From assembly GCF_040654195.1 (NCBI RefSeq), contig NZ_JBFAHM010000018.1, positions 114,676 to 178,675 of the forward strand: 64,000 nt of DNA, read 5' to 3'. This document shows positions 57,208-64,000 of this stretch, in pieces; position 1 is the first letter of the stretch; the number at the start of each line of letters is the position of its first letter. This DNA is from Hamadaea sp013361475. GTDB lineage: Bacteria > Actinomycetota > Actinomycetes > Mycobacteriales > Micromonosporaceae. The position numbers were made by a program, and so were the translations under genes. The notes beneath the pieces are model-generated. The model saw only the letters and a list, made by a program, of their open reading frames with translations, searched no databases and had not been told where the DNA came from.

Positions 57208-57935
57208 CGGCCGGCGACCGCGAGCAGACCGGAGAGCATGACGTCGAGCTTGAACTCGAAGCGCTCGTTGCCGCTGCCGGCGACCATGTTGTCAGCCAGG
57301 CTCCGCAGCGTCGGGAACCGGTCCGTGGGCAGCGACAGCAGATAGTCGCGGTACTGCCCGATCCGCTCGGCCATCGACTGCTCGGTGATCCCGGCCTGCC
57401 GGAAGAAGCTCTGCTCCAAGGCGATCGCGGGGATGAAGTCGCCCAGCAGGTCGCCGGCCCACGCGACTACCTGGTCCGGCAGCCCGGCCAGGCGCAGCAG
57501 GGTGAGCAGGTACTCCATCATCCGAAGCGCGTTCGACCCGCTCGGCAGACCCGACATCGCGATCTGCGCCACCCCCGGATGCGCGGCCATCACCCGCACC
57601 GAGTTCCGGACGAATTCCTTGACCTGCTCCAACGGCCGGGTGGGATCAGGCTCAGCGAGTGGAATGTCGGCTATCACCCGGTCCAACAGCAGGTGGTGGA
57701 GTTCCTCCTTGTTCTCCACATGGACATACAAAGACGCGGCGCCCGTGTGCAACTCCTGCCCGACGCGACGCATGGTCACGGCATCCAGGCCTTCCTTGTC
57801 GAGTACGCGCAACGCAGCGTCCACGATCGCATCGCGGCTGAGCTGCCGACGGGCCGGTTTCGCGGCCTTGGTCGGCCGTTGCCAGGGTGGCGCCGGAATG
57901 TCGTCGGTCTCAGCTCGGGTGCCGCCAGATGTCAT
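57204..57935 (-). CDS. TetR family transcriptional regulator
   Basis: This 243-aa repressor has its DNA-binding domain at about residues 30-80 ('LSRDAIVDAALRVLDKEGLD', 'VTMRRVGQELHTGAASLYVH', 'VENKEEL') and a C-terminal domain of the tetracycline-repressor type. ATG 57935 is supported by TACAGT 7 nt upstream; a GTG at 57956 would lie in the operator. It is first in an operon with crcB-DUF190-crcB and divergent from an MFS pump, sharing a 15-bp operator-like palindrome. Confidence 0.92.
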   Translation of the reverse strand: MTSGGTRAETDDIPAPPWQRPTKAAKPARRQLSRDAIVDAALRVLDKEGLDAVTMRRVGQELHTGAASLYVHVENKEELHHLLLDRVIADIPLAEPDPTRPLEQVKEFVRNSVRVMAAHPGVAQIAMSGLPSGSNALRMMEYLLTLLRLAGLPDQVVAWAGDLLGDFIPAIALEQSFFRQAGITEQSMAERIGQYRDYLLSLPTDRFPTLRSLADNMVAGSGNERFEFKLDVMLSGLLAVAGR

Positions 57936-57942
57936 GCCGAAC

Positions 57943-57948
57943 ACTGTA
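57943..57948 (-). promoter_or_regulatory. Putative leaderless -10 box (TACAGT) of tetR
   Basis: On the minus strand TACAGT ends 7 nt before the tetR ATG; a GTGACG -35-like box lies 18 bp further upstream. Confidence 0.55.
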
Positions 57949-57954
57949 CTTGAC

Positions 57955-57969
57955 ACGAACGTCGTTCGT
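57955..57969. promoter_or_regulatory. TetR operator-like palindrome ACGAACG-T-CGTTCGT
   Basis: Perfect 7-bp arms around one base. It sits in the spacer between TTGACA (57950-57955) and TAGAAC (57974-57979) of the MFS promoter and in the matching spacer of the tetR promoter, so one bound repressor would block both directions. Confidence 0.75.
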
Positions 57970-57986
57970 CACGTAGAACTCTGTTC

Positions 57987-59438
57987 ATGACTACCGAACA
58001 ACGTTCCGTCACGACGAACACCGTTCCTTCCGGCCCGCCGGCGTCCGCGCCGCCCTACCGATGGCGGTGGCTCGTGCTCTGGCTGGTGCTTGGCGCGGAG
58101 GTCGTGGACCTGCTCGACGCCACCGTCGTCAACATCGCCGCGCCGAGCATCCACCGCGCGCTCGGCGGATCGGACAGCATGATCCAGTGGATCGGGGCGG
58201 GCTACACCCTGGCCTTCGCCGTCATGCTCGTCACCGGCGGCCGCCTCGGCGACATCTTCGGCCGCAAGCGGATGTTCCTCATCGGCGCGATGGGCTTCGG
58301 GCTCGCCTCCGTCCTCTGCGCCACCGCCCAGGACCCCGCCATGCTGATCGCGGCTCGCGTCCTGCAGGGCGGCCTCGGCGCGATGATGATCCCGCAGGGC
58401 TTCGGCATCCTGAAGGCGGTCTTCCCGCCCGACGAGATCAGCAAGGCCTTCGGCGCGTTCGGCCCCGTCATGGGCCTGTCCGCGGTCGGCGGCCCGATCC
58501 TGGCCGGCGCGCTGATCGACGCCGACTGGTTCGGCACCGGCTGGCGGATGATCTTCCTGATCAACGTCCCGATCGTGCTCTTCGCCGTGCTCGGCTCGCT
58601 CCGGTTCATGCCCGCGCTCGGCTCGTCCGACCCGCGCCCCCGGCTGGACGTCCCGGGCATGGTCCTGCTCTCGCTGGCCTCCGGGCTGCTGATCTACCCG
58701 CTCATCCAGGGTCGCGACCTGGCCTGGCCGGCCTGGATCTTCGGCCTCCTCGCCGGATCGCTCGTCTTCTTCGGCCTGTTCGTGGCGTACGAGCGACGCC
58801 GGGCGGACTCGCCGCTCATCGAAGGCGGACTCTTCGCCCGGCGCGCGTTCACCGGTGGACTCGCCGTCTTCCTCGGCTTCTTCGGCGCCTTGACCGGCTT
58901 CATGCTGGCGTACGGGTTGTTCACCCAGCTCGGCCTGGGCTTCGGCCCCCTGAAGGCCGGTCTGTCCAGCGCACCCATGGCGCTCGGCATCGCGGGTGGC
59001 GCCATCGCCGGACACGGACTGGTCAGAAAGCTCGGCCGCCGTCTCATCCACATCGGACTCGGCATCATGCTGATCGCGTTCGGCGCCTTTGCCCTGACGG
59101 TCTGGGCCGGTGGCGACACCGTCTCGATCTGGGCGCTGCTCCCCTCGACCTTCGTCGCCGGCCTCGGCATGGGACTCGGCCTTGGCCCCATCTTCGGCAC
59201 CGTGCTCAACGGAGTCGACGACCACCAGGTCGGATCCGCCTCCGGCGTCCTGAACGCCGTCCAGCAGTTCGCCGGCGCGGTCGGCATCGCCGTCCTCGGC
59301 ACCGTCTTCTTCAACCGCCTGCACGCCGGATTCGCCAGCGCCATGACGACGACCACCACGATCTCGCTCGGACTGCTCGTGGTCGCCTTCGGCCTGGTGT
59401 TCCTGCTCCCCCGGTCTGCCCGGCCCGAAGAGGAGTGA
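57987..59438 (+). CDS. MFS drug efflux transporter, DHA2 type
   Basis: This 483-aa protein has about fourteen TM segments. 'LLDATVVNIAAPSIHRALGG' in TM1, motif A 'GGRLGDIFGRKRMFLIGAMG', 'ARVLQGGLGAMMIPQGFGIL' in TM4 and 'FGPVMGLSAVGGPILAGALI' in TM5 are DHA2 features. The ATG has a strong-looking promoter (TTGACA, 18 bp, TAGAAC) overlapped by the TetR-type operator. Efflux of a drug sensed by the divergent TetR is likely. Confidence 0.93.
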   Translation: MTTEQRSVTTNTVPSGPPASAPPYRWRWLVLWLVLGAEVVDLLDATVVNIAAPSIHRALGGSDSMIQWIGAGYTLAFAVMLVTGGRLGDIFGRKRMFLIGAMGFGLASVLCATAQDPAMLIAARVLQGGLGAMMIPQGFGILKAVFPPDEISKAFGAFGPVMGLSAVGGPILAGALIDADWFGTGWRMIFLINVPIVLFAVLGSLRFMPALGSSDPRPRLDVPGMVLLSLASGLLIYPLIQGRDLAWPAWIFGLLAGSLVFFGLFVAYERRRADSPLIEGGLFARRAFTGGLAVFLGFFGALTGFMLAYGLFTQLGLGFGPLKAGLSSAPMALGIAGGAIAGHGLVRKLGRRLIHIGLGIMLIAFGAFALTVWAGGDTVSIWALLPSTFVAGLGMGLGLGPIFGTVLNGVDDHQVGSASGVLNAVQQFAGAVGIAVLGTVFFNRLHAGFASAMTTTTTISLGLLVVAFGLVFLLPRSARPEEE

Positions 59439-59448
59439 CCTGTTGGTG

Positions 59449-59489
59449 GAGACCGGCCGGCTGCGTACCCCCAGCGGCCGGCCGGTCTC
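59449..59489. terminator. Bidirectional hairpin terminator
   Basis: GAGACCGGCCGGC and its perfect complement (13 bp) with a 15-nt loop, part of which can also pair. It lies between the convergent MFS and lipoprotein genes, and GTTCT follows it. Confidence 0.85.
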
Positions 59490-59492
59490 GTT

Positions 59493-59921
59493 CTAGCCCC
59501 CGTTCGGCACGGTGATGTTGCGTTGCAACAGGTCGACCAAGGCCGCGGTCTTCGGCCACTTGTCCTCGAAGCACCCGAAATACGTCGACGTACGCCCACC
59601 GGCGACGACGGTCACGACCGGCGCGTCAGCGCACATCATGTCCTTCGTCGGCTGGACCATCTCCTCGGCGAACTCGTCGCTCGTGACCAGGTCATAGGCG
59701 GCGTCTCGCTGATCGGCCGGAAGCGTCCCGCTGAACCGCTTCCCGGCCGTGTTCGTGAAACTCCACGACCCGTCCGGCTTCAGCTCCAGCCGATCGTCGA
59801 CATGCGGCGCCCCGCCCACCCGGGACACCTGGATGGTGGCGTCCTTGCTCACCGGCTCGGGACTCGAACACCCCGAGAGCAGCAGAGCCGCCAACGCCGC
59901 GACCGCCAGGACTCGTCTCAT
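59493..59921 (-). CDS. Small secreted lipoprotein, hypothetical
   Basis: This 142-aa protein has signal peptide 'RRVLAVAALAALLLSGC' with lipobox LSGC (Cys18). The mature part is a small beta-rich domain ('ATIQVSRVGGAPHVDDRLEL', 'GSWSFTNTAGKRFSGTLPAD') with two later cysteines ('DMMCADA', 'YFGCFED') that could form a disulphide. It resembles secreted protease-inhibitor-like or protealysin-inhibitor-like lipoproteins in layout, but I cannot assign a function. Confidence 0.8.
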   Translation of the reverse strand: MRRVLAVAALAALLLSGCSSPEPVSKDATIQVSRVGGAPHVDDRLELKPDGSWSFTNTAGKRFSGTLPADQRDAAYDLVTSDEFAEEMVQPTKDMMCADAPVVTVVAGGRTSTYFGCFEDKWPKTAALVDLLQRNITVPNGG

Positions 59922-60290
59922 GCGAACTCCGACGCACCCACCCCCCGCCCCGGTTCCCCTCTCCCCCGTTGGTTTTCCGCGCGATCATGAACTGACGGTC
60001 GTGATCGACCGGCGTGTCATGTCCGCCCGGTCCTGATCAACTCCCTGACTCCGTGATCGATTTGCGGGTCGGCAGGTCGTACGCGATCCGCTCCCGGCGC
60101 GCTTGACGGACCGCCTCGCAGCCACGGAAACACGAGCCGATCATGTGCCTGGCGTGCTTGACGGACTGCCTAGCGGTCATGGAAACGCGAGTCGATCATG
60201 AGGTTGGGGAACGATCACCGCACAACGAGATCGGCGACCTGGGAAACGTGGTCGATCATGGCCTGTAGTTCATGATCGCGCGGAGAGGGG
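59922..60290. other. Gene-free block with GATCA-rich repeats bounded by an inverted repeat
   Basis: 369 bp with no convincing gene. A perfect 17-bp inverted repeat, CCGCGCGATCATGAACT (59977-59993) and its complement (60267-60283), bounds it. The left part resembles 28745-28830. Inside are two direct repeats of about 45 bp (starting GCTTGACGGAC at 60101 and 60156; about 38 of 45 identical) and a third partial copy ending GTCGATCATG at 60260. Confidence 0.85.
59977..60283. repeat. 307-bp element with perfect 17-bp terminal inverted repeats
   Basis: The ends are CCGCGCGATCATGAACT and its exact complement. There is no transposase and no clear target duplication next to the ends. It may be a MITE-like or regulatory DNA element. 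Confidence 0.7.
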
Positions 60291-61109
60291 TTATTTGAGA
60301 GAGCCGGCGGTGAGGCCGGCGAGCAGGTGACGTTGGAGGACGACGGCCAGCAGGACCGGCGGCAGGGCGGCGAGCACCCCACCTGCCGCGATGAGCCCGA
60401 AGTCGACCGCGTTGCGGCCGGTGAACTCGGCGATCGCGACCGGGATCGTCTTCGCGTCTGATGTGGACGTGAAGATGAGGGCGTACAGGAATTCGTCCCA
60501 GCACAGCAGGAAGACGAACAGCGTCGTGGCCACGACGCCGGGGCGGGCGAGCGGCAGGATGACGCGGACGAGCGCGCCGAGGCGCGTACAGCCGTCGACC
60601 CGGGCCGCCTCCTCCAGTTCGACCGGCAGAGAACCGAAGAACGTGCTCATCGTCCACAACGCGAACGGCGTCGCCAGCGAGCAGTAGACGATGATCAGGC
60701 CCGGCTTCGTGTCGAGCAGCCCGAGCCGGGCCATCAGCAGGTACAGCGGGATGATCAGCACGATCGGCGGCAGCATGTAGGTCACCAGGAACGACAGCAA
60801 GGTCGTACGCCGTAACGGAAACGTCAGCCGCGCCAAGGCGTACCCGCCGAGAATGCCGACGGAGACCGAGATGACGACGGTGCCGGCCCCGACGATCAGG
60901 CTGTTGAGCATCGCGGACCGGAACTGGGCCGCGACGCCCTCGTGGCCGGTGAAGATCTCCCTATAGCGGGACAGCGTGACGTGCTCGGGCCACCAGTGCA
61001 GCGGGCGTTCCAGCAGGTCCGTCTGGCCCGAGAGCGAGGAGACGACCAGCCAGAGGAACGGGGCCAGGATCAGCGTGGACGCGGTCAGCGCCCCGACGGT
61101 ACGCCTCAT
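60291..61109 (-). CDS. Carbohydrate ABC transporter permease (MalG-like)
   Basis: This 272-aa permease of the CUT1 family has six TM helices. The EAA loop is 'LPVELEEAARVDGCTRLGAL' with 'VRVILPLARPGVVATTLFVF', the ATPase-docking site. 'LVTYMLPPIVLIIPLYLLMA' is typical of MalG-type proteins. The ATG overlaps the upstream permease stop by 4 nt. It is the third gene of the sugar uptake operon. Confidence 0.93.
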   Translation of the reverse strand: MRRTVGALTASTLILAPFLWLVVSSLSGQTDLLERPLHWWPEHVTLSRYREIFTGHEGVAAQFRSAMLNSLIVGAGTVVISVSVGILGGYALARLTFPLRRTTLLSFLVTYMLPPIVLIIPLYLLMARLGLLDTKPGLIIVYCSLATPFALWTMSTFFGSLPVELEEAARVDGCTRLGALVRVILPLARPGVVATTLFVFLLCWDEFLYALIFTSTSDAKTIPVAIAEFTGRNAVDFGLIAAGGVLAALPPVLLAVVLQRHLLAGLTAGSLK

Positions 61110-61987
61110 GCCCTCATCTCCTGTTGCCGCAACAACCGCAGGTAGATCAGGGCGAGCATCAACACGGCGACCACCGTCAGATACGCGAGGGCGGCGCCGG
61201 AGCTGAACCGCTGCGCCGAGAAGGCCTGCAGATAGGTCAGGAAGGTGATGGTCTGCGTGCCGCTGGCCGGGCCGCCACCGGTCATGACGTAGACGATGTC
61301 GAAGACCTTGAAGGCCTCGATCACCCGGAGCACGAGGACGGCGGCCAATGTCGGGCGGAGCAACGGCAGCGTGATCCGCCAGAAGACCCGTAGCGAACCG
61401 GCCCCGTCGATGCGGGCCGCCTCACCGAGCTCGGCCGGGATCGCGGACAAGCCGGCGAGCAGGAAAAACGCGACCAGCGAGGTGTTCTTCCAGACGTCGG
61501 CGACGACGACCATGTTCAACGCGAGGAACGGGTCGGAGCCGAGCCACGACCGGTAGTCCCCCATGAGGTGCAGCTGGGTGAGGAGCGCGTTGAGTGCGCC
61601 GTACTCCGCGTTGAGGATCCAGCGCCACATTGCGCCGTTGACGATGGTCGGCAGCGCCCAGGGCAGGATCACGATGGCCCGAAACAGCCAGCGGAACCGC
61701 ATCGGCGCGGCGAGGAGGTGGGCCAGGCCGAGGCCCAGCACCACCTCCAGCGTGGTCGACGCGACGGTGAAGTAGAGCGTGTGCTGCGCCGCCGCCCAGA
61801 ACCGGGGGCTGGTCAGGATGTCGGCGTAGTTCGCGAGCCCCACAACCGGGTACGCCCCCGGAAAAGGGCTGTCGACGTCGAGGAACGAGATGACCAGCGC
61901 CCGGCCGGCGGGCCACAGCACCACCCCGAAGACGACCAGCGCCGCCGGCAGCAGCAGCACCGCCGCGAGGGGAGCCTGCCGCCTCAC
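61106..61987 (-). CDS. Carbohydrate ABC transporter permease (MalF-like)
   Basis: This 293-aa permease of the CUT1 family has six TM helices. The EAA loop is 'IPAELGEAARIDGAGSLRVF' and 'WRITLPLLRPTLAAVLVLRV' follows. 'FRAIVILPWALPTIVNGAMW' is a typical MalF-like segment. The GTG start overlaps the binding-protein stop (GTGA); the much longer open frame upstream is antisense-like to that gene and not credible. Confidence 0.92.
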   Translation of the reverse strand: MRRQAPLAAVLLLPAALVVFGVVLWPAGRALVISFLDVDSPFPGAYPVVGLANYADILTSPRFWAAAQHTLYFTVASTTLEVVLGLGLAHLLAAPMRFRWLFRAIVILPWALPTIVNGAMWRWILNAEYGALNALLTQLHLMGDYRSWLGSDPFLALNMVVVADVWKNTSLVAFFLLAGLSAIPAELGEAARIDGAGSLRVFWRITLPLLRPTLAAVLVLRVIEAFKVFDIVYVMTGGGPASGTQTITFLTYLQAFSAQRFSSGAALAYLTVVAVLMLALIYLRLLRQQEMRA

Positions 61988-63273
61988 AGCAGCGACTTGG
62001 CTTGGGCCGCCGCGTCGGACAATGCCTTCTCCGGTGTCTTCTTCCCGAGCAGGGCCTGCTGGAGTTCGGCCTGCAGCAGCTGGCTGATCTCGTTGTAGCG
62101 AGGCACCTCCGGACGGGAGATCAGGCTGGCGAGCTCCTTCTTCGCGGCCGCCACCATCTTCGGCGACACCGAGACGACGGCCGGGTCGTCGTAGGACTTG
62201 CCCCAGCACGGCAGGCTGCTCTTGGCGTACTTGTTCTGGACTTCGGGGCTGGTCAGGTAGCTGATGTAGGTCCAGGCCGCCTTCTGGTTCCGGCTGCCGC
62301 CACTCACGCAGAGCGCCATCGACCCGTTCACTCCCGGGCTGCCGCCGCTACCGGACGGGGTCGGCAGCACCTCGACCTTCCCGGCGACCTTCGACTGAGC
62401 CGGGTCGTTCGCGGCGTTGAACATGTACGTCCAGTTCAGCGCCATCGCGGCCGAGCCCTCGGAGAAGATCTTGCGGACGTCCTCCTCCAGGGACTCCAGC
62501 GAGTTCGGGTTGGTCAGCCCGTCGTCGATGGTCTTCTTCATCCACTTGAGCGCTTCGAGGCCGCCGCCGCTGTCGAAGGCGATCGACTTGAAGTCGTCGG
62601 CGAGGAACTTGCCACCGAACGCCCCGAGGAGCTGGGTGTAGTCGCAGATCAGCGCCTCGGCCTGCTTCCAGCTCCAGATGAGCGGGTGCTTGACCAGATT
62701 GGCTGCCTTGATCTTGGCCGCCGCTGCCAGTACGCCGTCCCAAGTGGCCAGGGTGGCGGGGTCCACGCCCGCCTTTCCGAGGATCTCCGTGTTGTAGAAG
62801 AGGTACTTGGCATCCAAGATCCACGGCACTCCGTAGTACTTGCCCTGGTACTCCGCGGTCTTGAGCGCGCCGCCGAGCATGTCGGTCTTCCACGCCGCCG
62901 GGAACTGACTCGTGACGTCGGTGACGATCTTCTTGCTGCCGAACTCGGCCGGCCAGATGACGTCGATCAGCACGACGTCGTAGGTCCCGGCCGGGGCGGC
63001 CGCGACGATCTTGTCGTGCAGGGCCTCGTACGCCACGAAGGTGGGCTCGACGGTGATCTTCGGATACTTCGCCTGGAAGTCGGCGGTCATCGCGCGGATG
63101 TCCGCCTCGGAGTAGCCGGCCTGCTGCATGAACAGGGCGGTGATCTTGCCTTCGCCGCTCCCCTCGCCGCCGGAGTCGGAGGAGTTCGACCCGCCGATGT
63201 CGCAGGCGGCCGTGAGGGGCAGGAGCGCGGCGGCGGCGAGCAGCGTACGCCGTGGGTAGTGCACTTCGGACAT
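61984..63273 (-). CDS. Sugar ABC transporter substrate-binding lipoprotein
   Basis: This 429-aa extracellular solute-binding protein (family 1) has signal peptide and lipobox 'LLPLTAAC' (Cys24). 'IRAMTADFQAKYPKITVEPT' and 'YDVVLIDVIWPAEFGSKKIV' match the family signature, with later 'WILDAKYLFYNTEILGKAGV' and 'GSMALCVSGGSRNQKAAWTY'. It binds a sugar outside the cell and hands it to the two permeases. No ATPase gene follows; a shared MsiK-type ATPase is expected. The ATG has a GGGGGA-like ribosome site. Confidence 0.93.
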   Translation of the reverse strand: MSEVHYPRRTLLAAAALLPLTAACDIGGSNSSDSGGEGSGEGKITALFMQQAGYSEADIRAMTADFQAKYPKITVEPTFVAYEALHDKIVAAAPAGTYDVVLIDVIWPAEFGSKKIVTDVTSQFPAAWKTDMLGGALKTAEYQGKYYGVPWILDAKYLFYNTEILGKAGVDPATLATWDGVLAAAAKIKAANLVKHPLIWSWKQAEALICDYTQLLGAFGGKFLADDFKSIAFDSGGGLEALKWMKKTIDDGLTNPNSLESLEEDVRKIFSEGSAAMALNWTYMFNAANDPAQSKVAGKVEVLPTPSGSGGSPGVNGSMALCVSGGSRNQKAAWTYISYLTSPEVQNKYAKSSLPCWGKSYDDPAVVSVSPKMVAAAKKELASLISRPEVPRYNEISQLLQAELQQALLGKKTPEKALSDAAAQAKSLL

Positions 63274-63434
63274 GGTTCCCCCTCGCCTAGCGGTTAGTTA
63301 GACAAGTTGCTTAACAGATGGAGTACCAGCCACTTGCACGCTCGTCAATACCTCAGGCACTGAAGAGAGCCGATGAAGCCGAGTTGTAACGGAATCTCCT
63401 CCGTGGAGCGTTCCGATCCGGCAACATCGGACAT
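63274..63434. promoter_or_regulatory. Divergent region with operator-like repeat upstream of sugar operon
   Basis: 161 bp. An AT-rich imperfect inverted repeat, with a TTAGACAA / TTGCTTAA core, lies at 63293-63315, just upstream of the binding-protein gene, and is a candidate site for a sugar repressor. On the other side CAACAT lies 7 nt before the ATG at 63435. Confidence 0.5.
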
Positions 63435-63818
63435 ATGGGATTCTTGATCCGGGTGCTCGTCACCGCCGGCGCCCTCTGGGTCGCCACGGCGATAGTCGAC
63501 GGCATCGACGTCACCGCCGAGACCACGTGGGGCAAGATCGGCACCTACCTGCTGGTGGCGCTGATCTTCGGCTTCGTCAACGCGATCATCAAACCGATCG
63601 TGAAACTGGTCGGCTGCGTGTTCTACATCCTGACGCTCGGCCTCATCTCATTCGTCGTCAACGCCCTGCTCTTCCTGCTGGTCGGCTGGCTCGCCGGGGT
63701 CTTCGACATCCCGTTCGAGGTCAACGGCTTCTGGGCCGGCTTCTGGGGCGCGATCATCGTCGGCGTGATCAGCTGGGTCGTGAACCTGGCCTTCGGGACA
63801 TCCAAGGACAACGACTGA
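63435..63818 (+). CDS. Phage-holin-like (PF04020-type) small membrane protein
   Basis: This 127-aa protein has four TM helices: 'IRVLVTAGALWVATAIVDGI', 'YLLVALIFGFVNAIIKPIVK', 'FYILTLGLISFVVNALLFLL' and 'FWAGFWGAIIVGVISWVVNL'. 'GFVNAIIKPI' and 'LTLGLISFVVNALLF' are the conserved family stretches. Despite the holin name these are chromosomal membrane proteins of unknown role; no phage genes are nearby. Confidence 0.9.
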   Translation: MGFLIRVLVTAGALWVATAIVDGIDVTAETTWGKIGTYLLVALIFGFVNAIIKPIVKLVGCVFYILTLGLISFVVNALLFLLVGWLAGVFDIPFEVNGFWAGFWGAIIVGVISWVVNLAFGTSKDND

Positions 63819-63862
63819 CCGCCTCGGCCGTCTGCGGCTAGGGCTGGACTGGCCGGGCTGAG

Positions 63863-63925
63863 CTGGGCTGGGCTGGGCTTGGGCTGGGCTTGGGCTGGGC
63901 TGGGCTGGGCTTGGGCTGGGGCTGG
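63863..63925. repeat. GGGCT/GGGCTT short tandem array
   Basis: About eleven 5-6-bp units of GGGCT or GGGCTT in a row, ending where the left arm of hairpin copy 6 begins. Confidence 0.85.
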
Positions 63926-63978
63926 GGCGCTGGATCAGGGTTCTCGGTCGAATCTTGGGTCATGATTCGACCGAGAAC
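63926..63978. repeat. Dispersed hairpin element, copy 6 (truncated right arm)
   Basis: The left arm is complete (32 nt, starting GGCGCTGGATCAGGG), the loop is GGT, and the right arm matches for only 18 nt (CATGATTCGACCGAGAAC) before diverging. It is the only copy that has lost its distal stem on one side. Confidence 0.88.
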
Positions 63979-64000
63979 AGAACGGAATAGCACACGTCTG

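Larger units (their letters stand above)
63819..64000. other. Terminal non-coding stretch with GGGCT array and hairpin copy 6
   Basis: After the stop there is an array of GGGCT/GGGCTT units (about 63863-63925), then hairpin copy 6, then 22 bp of unassigned sequence to the window end. No gene is visible. Confidence 0.8.

Noticed and set aside
57936..57986. Fluoride riboswitch upstream of the crcB operon
   Set aside because: The gap is only 51 bp, is filled by promoters and operator, and tetR is the first gene; no crcB-motif fold is evident.
60097..60260. Possible CRISPR array
   Set aside because: Only two or three repeats, diverged at several positions, unequal spacing and no cas genes.
63435..63818. 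Prophage remnant, because of the holin-like name
   Set aside because: This family is widely chromosomal and no other phage gene, integrase or att site is present.

Overview
The window is a GC-rich chromosomal segment from an actinobacterium. GTG starts, ATGA/GTGA gene overlaps, an actinobacterial mce operon with its own MceG ATPase, a SigD/RsdA-type pair, a CU044_5270-like protein and a type VII secretion (T7SS) toxin cassette all point that way. The gene mix suggests Micromonosporaceae (Actinoplanes/Micromonospora-like), but that is inference; no rRNA, tRNA or taxonomic marker is present. I see no plasmid, phage or insertion-sequence genes and no CRISPR array.

Layout. 0-8 kb: a MelB-like sugar transporter, a large LuxR-type ATPase regulator divergent from a SnoaL-like/DHA2 efflux pair, a DUF1905 protein, and an ECF sigma factor with its membrane partner. 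8-10.5 kb (minus): a five-gene T7SS toxin cassette (YbaB-like, WXG100-like, CpnT-N-like, GH-E nuclease, SUFU immunity). 10.7-15.2 kb: a GGDEF-EAL protein, an NmrA-like protein and a Dps. 15.2-20.9 kb: a two-component system divergent from a lipoprotein/adaptor/ABC (MacAB-like) operon. 21-28 kb: MFS transporters, a UspA protein, a TetR regulator, a Nei glycosylase and an MgtC-like protein. 28-34 kb: a methyltransferase, a His-rich zinc-type CDF transporter, PolX, YjbR and NlpC/P60. 34.4-42.3 kb: an acyl-CoA catabolic region (SDR, MaoC, quinone oxidoreductase, APH-like kinase, two acyl-CoA dehydrogenases, hydrolase) with an 18-bp palindromic operator at its divergent promoter. 43.2-53.9 kb: a complete eleven-gene mce operon. 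54-56 kb: a LURP-one-like gene and sigD/rsdA. 56.2-59.4 kb: a tetR-crcB-DUF190-crcB operon divergent from an MFS pump. 60.3-63.3 kb: a sugar ABC uptake operon without an ATPase gene. 63.4 kb: a small membrane protein.

The strongest non-genic signal is a dispersed hairpin of about 65 bp, present six times (near 6.1, 20.95, 22.4, 39.5, 56.1 and 63.9 kb). Each copy lies just 3' of a gene. The arms are 30-32 nt with a 3-nt loop, and one copy carries paired compensatory changes, so the fold appears to be maintained. Four copies lie beside short tandem repeats. A second non-coding family rich in GATCA motifs occurs near 28.75 kb and in 59.98-60.28 kb; the latter block is bounded by a perfect 17-bp inverted repeat. 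The first MCE gene carries an in-frame, tandemly duplicated palindromic insert.

Many genes have a TANNNT-like box 6-7 nt before the start codon, the usual layout of leaderless transcripts in actinobacteria. The hexamer GTACGC/GCGTAC is conspicuously frequent. The most interesting gene system is the T7SS toxin cassette, in which a CpnT-like N-domain and its nuclease domain are encoded as two overlapping frames rather than one polypeptide.
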